In this document: positions 56,298 through 64,000 of the stretch, one piece after another | Layout of the letters: each line of letters begins with the position of its first letter | Position numbering within the stretch: the stretch's first letter is position 1 | Source: Pseudeuparius sepicola | Taxonomy: Eukaryota; Arthropoda; Insecta; Coleoptera; Anthribidae | Reading direction: 5' to 3' | Length of the DNA: 64,000 nt | Assembly: GCA_963920635.1 (NCBI GenBank) | Contig: OY987298.1 | Coordinates: forward strand, 20,059,647 to 20,123,646 | Made by a program: the position numbers and the translations under genes | The notes under the pieces: generated by a model | What the model was told of the DNA's origin: nothing | The model's database searches: none | The model's input: the letters and a program-made list of their open reading frames with translations, nothing else

Positions 56298-58817
56298 TCC
56301 CTAATAGCACACAATGTCCGAGGGACGTCCATATATTGTCCATATTTGGTCGAAACGTCCAGGACATAAAATGTACATCCCAAGGACGTCCGTTTTTGGA
56401 CGTCAATTGTTCGTACATAAAATGTACATCCCAGGGACGTCCGTATTTGAACGTTAAATGTTTTTACTTAAAATAGACATCTGAGGGACGTCCGTATATG
56501 GACATAAAATGAATATAGGTCACATTAAATTATTTATACCATATATCCATATTATGGTACTAAGTAATTATTTCCTAAAGTAGCGATGGTGAAATTTTAA
56601 AATACACCTATGCTACATTGATGTTAATTAGGTAATAATTTGGTTGATAGAAAAAGTAGGTACCTATAGAATATTAGCAGGAATAAGAATCATTGCTTAT
56701 TTATTGCAAAATGTAGTAACTACCTACATAAAAGTAAATAATATATAGCGGCAGTATTCAGAATTGGCATATGTTTACCGCGTTATCTGTGGTACCTACA
56801 ATTATTTAAAAAGACCGCTCGTTTCCTAGTTTCAAAGTTCCAGACTTATTTAGATACGGCAGTTGCCAGATCCACCACTTTAACTTAGATCTGAGACATT
56901 TTTTAAATTCTATAATCTCATATAGTAATACATATTTAATATTTAGTTTACATTCGCACGCTGCTCCTGTTATTATTATGCTATAAGACAGAACTAGTTT
57001 ACATATTGTTTAATACCTATCTAATCATTTATTAACTTTCTAACCTTTTCCACAATATTTATGTTTATTCTACTCGTCAAAAACCGGTGAACAATCTGGC
57101 AACAGGAGAAATCGCCCGCTAGGGTACGCCAACCATTCTGACGCAACGCCACAACGGCATTGGCCAAAATTGTCACGTGACCAAAACGCGTAACGCCATT
57201 GGCAAAAACGGTGAGTTCGCTTGGCGGATACTGCGCATTGTAGGGCATGCCGTGCGAGTACGGACAAGCCGAGGCAGAGAAGATCTGTGGTTGTTTTTGT
57301 TTGTAGCATTGTTGTTCAATTAGCATTGTGATCCATGTGTTTTTTATAATTGTACTGAATGCCATAGACTTCCTGAGGAGGTTTGCATTCCAGATTCCAG
57401 CCATACAGGAAGATTACTTATTATTTTGTTGCATCTTTCGTGCATGAACGGATAAGGTAAGCAAAATTTATTAGCTTCTGGTGTTTTAATAAGGATTTTC
57501 TATAAAATGCTCAATTTATCTAAATCTAAAAGATTTTCAACTTACAATTAATTAGATATAGTGTATAATTATTGTCTTCGTTATTTTAAATGGAATATCC
57601 TAACCTATAATATACTATTTTATTGCACTTCAGTTTTCATGGTCGATTAATGTGAGGGCGAGAATTATTATTATTAGGTATTATCTAATACCTAGGAACC
57701 TACCTACCTACTTACTAGGAGGTGTCTATAGTAGGTATATGATTTCGTGAATGTATCATAGTCATACCCAGGACATTTCGCGATTTCGAAGTACCTAATT
57801 AAAATTTTCGATCGAAAACAGCAGATGCAATAAAGCTAGTAGCTAAATATAAAATGCTTATTTAATAATGTGAAAGTTAACAATAATGAATTGAAATAAA
57901 TTAGGGAATAGAGGAAGCATCGGAGCAGTATGTTTACCAATCTCTGATTGAAATTTTTTACACAGCTTATCCAAAACTTGTACAACATCCCAAGGTACAT
58001 CCTAGGTCAATATGCAAATGAAGGAATGCCAAAACTTTAAAAAAATTTTAAAATTCTAGACAATTATCCTTTCTCAACTCTAATTTGAACACATTGCAGG
58101 TCTTAAACTATTTTTTATACCTACATAAAATGTATTTCTTTTTGTTTTAGGTGCTGAGCAATTAAATCTAAAAAGGAAAATTGCAGCAGAAAAAAGAGGT
58201 AGAAGAAGCAATAAAAATCCCAGGCGAGTAAAAGAATGGTTACCTATATGCCGCAGAAAACAATAGATAGGTACCTATACTTAAAATTATTTTATATATA
58301 ATAAATTAAATGAAAAATATATTATTTTAAGTATTAATCTGTTCAGTAAAATATTTAAGAGGGGATAAACGATCGCCAAATCTGTCAGGTCTTATTAATT
58401 TAATGTCGTGAGAAACTTAAGTTACAATATTAATTGCTGTTGTAATAATTTAAATACCTAGATGAAATTTGCTTTCGTTACCAAGGTTTGATGATTTGAC
58501 AGCCATTTGGTTATCTATCCTCCCATAAGTACTTTACTGACTACTTTATTTATTTGTTTACCCAAGGGGCGTGGGCGTAAATTAAAAGAGGTAAAAGTAA
58601 AAGGTAAGTAAAATTGATGTCCTAAAAACGTCCTAATCAGTAATACAGGGGATGTCCCAAATAGACGTCTTATGGATGTCCCAAGTTGTGACATTTGGAT
58701 GTCTTACTGACATCCGATGGACGTCCATAGGATGTTTACGGATGTCCAGGGGATGTCCAAATATCCGATTGAGGATGTCCGTCGAACATCTGTCGGATGT
58801 CCTTGTGCTATTAGGGA
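56298..58817. mobile_element. 2.5-kb DNA element with CCCTAATAGCACA ends and GGACGTCC subterminal repeats
   Basis: The inverted ends TCCCTAATAGCACA and TGTGCTATTAGGGA bound the element. Both ends carry 5-8 variants of GGGACGTCCGTAT/GGATGTCC, spaced 20-60 bp over about 220 bp. The interior has an exon-like piece at 58151-58266 and a GC-richer block at 57060-57400. Superfamily not assigned; the target duplication is unclear. Confidence 0.7.
58151..58266 (+). CDS. Exon-like end of an unknown element-borne gene
   Basis: The acceptor TTTTTGTTTTAG|GT is followed by 37 codons AEQLNLKRKIAAEKRGRRSN then KNPRRVKEWLPICRRKQ and TAG. It is strongly basic, as for a nuclear or DNA-binding tail. No upstream exon was joined with confidence, so function is unknown. 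Confidence 0.35.
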
Positions 58818-59046
58818 TTAAAGTTGGCCCGTGATGCATGCGCGCTATCTCTGAAGTAAGAAATATACCCACTAAACCAATGACAGGTTATTTGTAAAGC
58901 TCGGCCTATACTTAAATCCACAGTTTAATTGTGAAAAAGTGAAAAGTGTAATGAAGGTAACAATTAAACTGTAGGTTTTGCCAACAAATACGACTAACAT
59001 TGAAGATTAAAATGCAAATTTGTTAAAATGAATGTATATCAAATTT

Positions 59047-60166
59047 ATACGGGGTGAGTCATTAATAATGGCACATAGTGCAACCGCATATATTCTGGGC
59101 GAAAATATTATGATTGAGGCCAATATGCCTTATAAAAATGTTGCTTGTTTAAGAGATACAGAGCGATGATGTTTGTTTTTTGAAATTGCATTTTGGCTAC
59201 ATCTCCTAACATAATCAAGCTGCTGAACTAAAATTTGGCACTGCTATGTTTTTGGGGATGGAGAATAAGTTGAAAATGTCAATTTCTACGTATCTCACAC
59301 AGGGCGCCACTTGCGCTGTTTTTGGATCGTGCTTTTACTCGTAACTTTTTTGAGGTTATCTTTGTGGTCCTTTGTTTCATAACGATCAAATCAACCGTTT
59401 GCGTTGAAAAAAAAAAACACTTGTTGATTTCAATATTCGAAAAATAAAATGTTCACCTACTGCTTTCAAATATTGCACAACGACTGTATCCTTTAAAGCG
59501 AGAAAAAAACCCATATGAACAATGTCCCAAAAAATGATCACTTTCAAAATGGAACGGATTGAAACTCGACAAAATTTGGACACCCTATTTCAAGAAAACG
59601 AATGTGTTTTGATCAATGTTTATTTGGCATTTTTTCTTCATTTTCAATGTACAGTTTATCTGTAACATCTGAAAACAGTAGGTGACAATTTTATTTTTAA
59701 AATATTGAAGTCAACAGGTGTTTTGGGGCAAGTTTTGGTAATTTCAACGCAAACGGTCGACTTGATCGTTATGAAACAAGAGTAGGTACATCTTTGTTGC
59801 AGAATGAAAAGGTGCACTAGAATGATGAACCTGCAGGACCAAAAAGATAACCTGAAAAAAGTTACTACTAAAAGCACGATCCAAAAACAGCGCAAGTGGC
59901 TCCCTCTGTGAGATACGTTGATATTGGCATTTTCAGCTTATTCTTCATCCCCAAAAACATAGCAGTGCCAAATTTCAGTTCAGCAGCTTGATTATGTTGG
60001 GAGATATAGCCAAAATGAAATTTCAAAAAACAAACTTCAATGCCCTGTATCTCCTAAAAATAAACAAACAACATTTCTATAAGGCATATTAGCCTCAATC
60101 GTAATATTTTGGCCCAAAATATATGCGGTTGCACTATGTGCCATTATTAACGACTCACCCTGTATA
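59047..60166. repeat. Foldback element with ACGGGGTGAGTCATTAATAA ends
   Basis: Arms about 59047-59290 and 59920-60166 are inverted (AATAATGGCACATAGTGCAA, AAATTTGGCACTGCTATG). Its middle shares the GTCAACAGGTGTTTTGGGG block with 21690-22400 and 49165-49255. Confidence 0.75.
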
Positions 60167-61608
60167 TAATATAATCTAGAGCACATCCGAACAGTGTCTT
60201 ATAATGTAGGTAACCACTGCTCTAGTTTCTGTCCGATTCCAATATAATTTTATCAGCTATTGAAGATTGCATGATCTGCATAAACTACTACCTACTACTT
60301 TTTGGAAAAAAAATTCAAAATACATAGTTTATTGGAGGTTGAGGTTGTGCACTAGGATTTGAAGTAAATTTTTAATCTGAAATACGAGATAAAATACTTC
60401 TTATTATATTATGCAGATACTTAATTATCATTATCATTACCCATTTATTCTATAGAACATCTTCTTTGCTCTTTTCTCTATAGTGTTTTTTGTAATAATA
60501 ATAATTCTGCAGAACATTTTGTCATACTGGAGTGATTTGAAATAATTCCCAGAGCTTTTACACTTCTTTCTTCGTAGCATTATTTGTAATAATTGGGCAT
60601 CTGCTTGAAAACTAATGTGCACTATTTTACATTTTTCTTTTGAATTATTTTAAAGTTGAAATGTCGGTGCTATTCTTAGTGTCATATTTTCATGCTGCTA
60701 TTTTTGCCAACTCAAAACTTAAACTATTCGATAATAATATTCATATTTTCGCCTACTACGTTTTCTTATAGAGGGCAACCAGATATACACTGTTTCAGTT
60801 TCCTTAAAAAAACACTCCGCCCATGAGTTCCCATCAGTTCTCTTTAATTTTACATAAATTATAACCTAAAATACAAGAAACCTCTAATTTGACATACAGT
60901 TTCTATGGAAATCTAAAATTTTTGCGGGGGCAAAAGATAGAAAATAATCTAGCTATATCTATAATGCCCAAAATCGGCGAATAATGACACTAATGACTAT
61001 TGCCCCAACTCTCCCTATCCAGGAACCCGAGCAAACAAACTCCCAACAGTTGATCTAAACAAAGCCGTTACATGCCATCCCCATTTCTGTACTCACATCA
61101 AACAGGTATCGCAGGAGACAGGCCATATTAAATCCTCCAGCTAACAAGCAACGAGCAACGCGGAATACATAACTTAGGCTTCCCCGCTGCTACAGGCTAC
61201 AGCCCCACTCGTAATTTCATCTCTAATTAAACTGTTTGAACTTCCCTATAGAGGCGTTGTTCTGAGCCTTTACTTCTCGATTTAATTTGGAAGTTACGGG
61301 AGATGTCGGAGTGAGTCCTTGATTTAAGCGGGCGTTATTAAACCGGATGTCACACTTATATGGCGTTTCTGGGAAGGCTGAAGGCTTCCCTAATCGTTGG
61401 GGAGCATATGTTTAAGGCGTGGGGGTAATTTAAATTCAATGTTTACTAGCCGGTGTGTGCAGGACGCGGCGAAGAAACGTGCTGAAGGAAATCTCACATG
61501 TTTCGGAAAACCTATACCTATTATTTTATTTTTGGTTGGAAACTTCCACAGGTCGCTGTCGAGGAGGTCCTGGATCAACACCACCTCTACTAAAGCCAAA
61601 CAACAACC
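60167..61608. other. Unique-looking intron DNA, no gene recognised
   Basis: The part 60167-60980 is AT-rich. The part 61000-61600 is balanced in composition and appears single-copy in the window, so it may be conserved non-coding DNA. Open frames there have no domain. Confidence 0.35.
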
Positions 61609-62832
61609 GAGGCCAACGATAAAGACAGGCCACGGCGCTAACGCATAATCGCGTAGTCACGTGACCAACTTAGTGCTATATAATGAAAGGCATTTTTGGA
61701 GATAAGTAGAAAAAACATATTTCGTAACAATTTGGCAAGTTTTCTTTCATCTATTACATTATTGGTTTTGTGCATCCAAGCTTTCTCTAATTGTTTTTTC
61801 AAAATTTTCAACCTGCCTCAGCTGTTTTAGGCTGAGAGTTCAACGGCACTGCACTCACAATATTTTGGCACTTCTCAAAAATTTTTGGGACATCACCTTC
61901 CTTTAGCTTAGGTGATATTCTCTATAGGTATTTTCCTCCCACAACACTTGTCCACTTTAATTGTTTCACTTTCTTGAAAATGGTAGCCACACATACTTAA
62001 GGGTTTTTTAGAAATTAAATCTCGCAGTTGGAATTTGACGAATCCATTTTTGGAAGAAATTTTCATTCCAAGGCAAAACAAATGTTTGTTATGGCGACAC
62101 TTTCTTCCTGGCTTTTGTAATATGTATAAATATAATATAAACAGACCCAATATTTGGTATTTAGGTTATTTTTTACGAAATAAAAATGAAAACTAACTTC
62201 AGTAGGTATATTGCAAATATTGACGAGGTCTCAGTTGTTCGGCAGCGTGAAAGACCGAATAGATAAACCGTATCGGGGCGTGGGCCGAAAACGAAAATCA
62301 ACGGTTACAACACTGATTTATTTCGCACAAGGTGAATGGTGAATACAATAAATACACAAACCCGAACGTGGTCAACGGGAACGGCTTCCAGCCACCCGGA
62401 CCGTCTGAACTCGCGAATCTCCCGTAAGCAGTTCACCCCTCTGTGAATCAGGCTCCACTGTCCAGTCCAATACGGTCCATGTCCATAATAGTCCATTCCG
62501 GAATTCCGGGCTCCCTATTCTGTGGTTCGGGGGAGAATTCCCCTTTACAGCGCTCACGCGTCGGTGCGAGCGGCACCAATACTCTTGGACGGCACGACTC
62601 CCACCCAGACGCCATAATAACACCTGGGCGGTTCCCCTCCGCCAGAACACACGCGCACTAGACACAAACTTGTTCTAAAATATAAACTAAGACGTTTAAA
62701 AACACTTTAAACATTGAAAACTTCTCAAAACCCAAGCTGCCGCTTTCAGTTATGTGACAAATGACATGTAACGTCTGACTAAGATGGTCACGTGATTTTT
62801 GTGCGCCAGGGCCTGTCTTTATAGTAGGCCTT
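61609..62832 (-). mobile_element. THAP-domain (P-like) DNA element remnant B, both ends present
   Basis: The left end GAGGCCAACGATAAAGACAG and the inverse of AAGGCCTACTATAAAGACAG at the right are followed on both sides by CACGTGACCA.CTTAGT. The element runs on the minus strand, opposite to remnant A. It has the same GC-rich 5' block, THAP piece and 3' part, with different frameshifts. Confidence 0.7.
61850..62145 (-). pseudogene. THAP zinc-finger coding remnant B
   Basis: Minus frames give SQEESVAITNICFALE, then KNGFVKFQLRDLISKKPLSM followed by CGYHFQESETIKVDKCC. The C..HF ending is the second zinc-binding pair of a THAP domain. A LKEGDVPKIFEKCQNIVSAV stretch follows in another frame. Frameshifts prevent a functional product. 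Confidence 0.6.
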
Positions 62833-63080
62833 GAACAACAACATAGTGACGTCACGCTTAAGAGGCCGAGTAAACACATATTTTAAAGCAAGGGAAGATT
62901 TGAAAAATATATTAAATATATGTACCAATTTTATCACCTTTGTATATCAGATTCTAGGTATAGAGAGAAAGACATAGAAACACACATTTTAATGATCCTG
63001 TTTAATATATAATGTTTATGATAATGTTTATTTTATACGATAAATGGAAAATAAAGTCCGGCAGTCGCGTACCATATACA

Positions 63081-63492
63081 TGTTACGGGCGACGTGAAGA
63101 CGAAGACTTTTTAAAAAACTTTTATTTGAGTAACGCGAGTTACAGAGTTTCGGCTTAGACTACAGACAAGACTAGAATTAACACTCTTACTTTACTAGGT
63201 CCTATTTATACAGATCTGTTATGCTGAGGTGTTGTGGTTCTCATGGGAAAAGAATATAAAGACAAAGGGAAGATCAAATTCTGCAATTCTTGCAGTAAGC
63301 AAGTTTTAACAATACTCAAAAGCAATATGATATGTTCTAGTAATCATTCTAGAACAATATACAATGGAAAATGATATCTTTGTAGTAAGCATCTTGAACA
63401 ATAGAGAATGAGAACATAATATCCAACAGTAAACAGAATCAAGGGTAAAAACAAGGTTATGATCAAGGTGATGCTTGAGGTCGGATATAACA
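63081..63492 (-). repeat. LTR of an env-bearing retrotransposon (complete, 412 bp)
   Basis: It begins (minus strand) TGTTATATCCGACC and ends GCCCGTAACA, a TGTTA..TAACA inverted end pair. It contains TATAAATAGG (63201-63210) as core promoter and AATAAA (63121-63126) about 80 bp downstream as poly(A) signal. A polypurine tract (AAGGGTGAAGG, 63493-63503) lies directly before it, so this is the 3' LTR of an element lying to the right. Confidence 0.85.
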
Positions 63493-63503
63493 CCTTCACC
63501 CTT
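63493..63503 (-). promoter_or_regulatory. Polypurine tract (plus-strand primer) of the LTR retrotransposon
   Basis: AAGGGTGAAGG on the minus strand adjoins the first base of the LTR, the standard place for the second-strand primer. Confidence 0.7.
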
Positions 63504-63540
63504 ATATTAAAAATTTGTGTTAACAAATTTTGACATTAAA

Positions 63541-63999
63541 TTAGGCATATGTTTTAGTATTAGAATTTAGTTCAATTTCTTCTTCTTCGCGAGGTTCGTC
63601 CAATCTATACGAAGGTCTTCTTTTGACAGTAACAAATTTTCTTAAATTTTGAAAAACGTGATTTCGAGTTCTAGGAGGTTGTGGAGGATCGTCTCCGTTG
63701 TTAGTAGTAATAATGCCTATTTTAATGTTCCTAGACTTTTTACATTTAAAATAAAAGTACACAATAATTAAAAGTATGATTAAAGTAATGGATAGATATG
63801 TCAATATTGGCGTATACTTATTTACAGTTGGTTCGTTAATAATATTATCAAGATCCTTTGCATATTCGTCTAATTTATGCTTTGCGACATTTAAATCGTC
63901 ATAATTAAATTTATTTAGTTGTAAAGGTTTTAAGTCAGGATATTTTAGTTTATTTGGAGTTTCTTTGCAACATTCAAATGGTATATTAATTGGGTGAAA
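63541..63999 (-). CDS. Env-like glycoprotein C-terminal part of an insect LTR retrotransposon (partial)
   Basis: A single open frame enters from the right edge and runs 152 codons to a stop at 63541-63543, 37 bp before the polypurine tract. Residues about 1-60 are a stretch before the membrane with a Cys pair (FECCKE) and a helical, charged part. Residues about 64-85 are strongly hydrophobic (one membrane helix), and a basic then acidic cytoplasmic tail of about 67 residues follows (EPREEEEIEL near the end). This layout and position (after pol, before the 3' LTR) fit the third ORF of gypsy-like errantiviruses and relatives, which derives from a fusion-type envelope. No stop or frameshift is seen in this part. 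The remainder is outside the window. Confidence 0.7.
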   Translation of the reverse strand, partial: FHPINIPFECCKETPNKLKYPDLKPLQLNKFNYDDLNVAKHKLDEYAKDLDNIINEPTVNKYTPILTYLSITLIILLIIVYFYFKCKKSRNIKIGIITTNNGDDPPQPPRTRNHVFQNLRKFVTVKRRPSYRLDEPREEEEIELNSNTKTYA

Positions 64000-64000
64000 T

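Noticed and set aside
57021..57404. 127-codon minus frame as a gene
   Set aside because: No recognisable domain; it lies inside an unassigned DNA element with no splice or codon support.

Overview
The window looks like a repeat-rich insect genome. It has AT-rich non-coding DNA, short GT-AG introns (60-76 bp) in small genes, and very long introns in a neuronal surface-protein gene. It also has insect-type transposons and exons that are much more GC-rich than their surroundings. The recognisable host genes are insect orthologues of a 26-29 kDa cysteine proteinase, an Argonaute and a Sidestep-family immunoglobulin protein. The order of insect cannot be fixed from the sequence alone.

Layout. At the left edge (1.4-1.7 kb, minus strand) are the first two coding exons of a 26-29 kDa proteinase gene; the rest lies outside the window. 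A nearly intact pogo/Tigger-type DNA transposon fills 2.5-6.1 kb. Its transposase has one 60-bp intron and a single in-frame stop before a preserved C-terminal domain. At 7.9-9.05 kb is a fragment of an Argonaute PIWI domain, with an intron and a frameshift, inside a segment repeated at 14.5-15.7 kb. In the second copy most of the PIWI part is deleted and a miniature element is inserted.

From 17.5 to 45.4 kb, on the minus strand, runs the 3' end of a Sidestep-family gene. Six exons were joined by reading GT-AG sites and phases: an Ig domain, an FN3 domain, the transmembrane exon and three cytoplasmic exons ending in the PDZ-type tail ESCV. Every junction phase fits. The upstream exons are not in the window; 45.4-64 kb is probably its next intron, filled with repeats.

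Most other DNA is mobile. It includes a series of large foldback (inverted-arm) elements that mostly end in TATACAGGGTG-type termini. Several are nested inside each other, the most striking being a palindrome of about 5 kb at 18.15-23.2 kb. There are hAT-like and TA-flanked miniature elements, a tRNA-derived SINE, a 122-bp tandem array ending in (ACAT)n, two THAP-domain (P-like) element remnants in inverted orientation, and the 3' end of an env-bearing LTR retrotransposon with a complete 412-bp LTR at the right edge.

The most unusual item is a family of three tiny near-perfect palindromes (40, 61 and 147 bp) with ends CACAGAAAATATACGCT and perfect 8-bp target duplications all starting GG. The largest copy carries a piece of a THAP zinc-finger element that also lies about 0.9 kb away.
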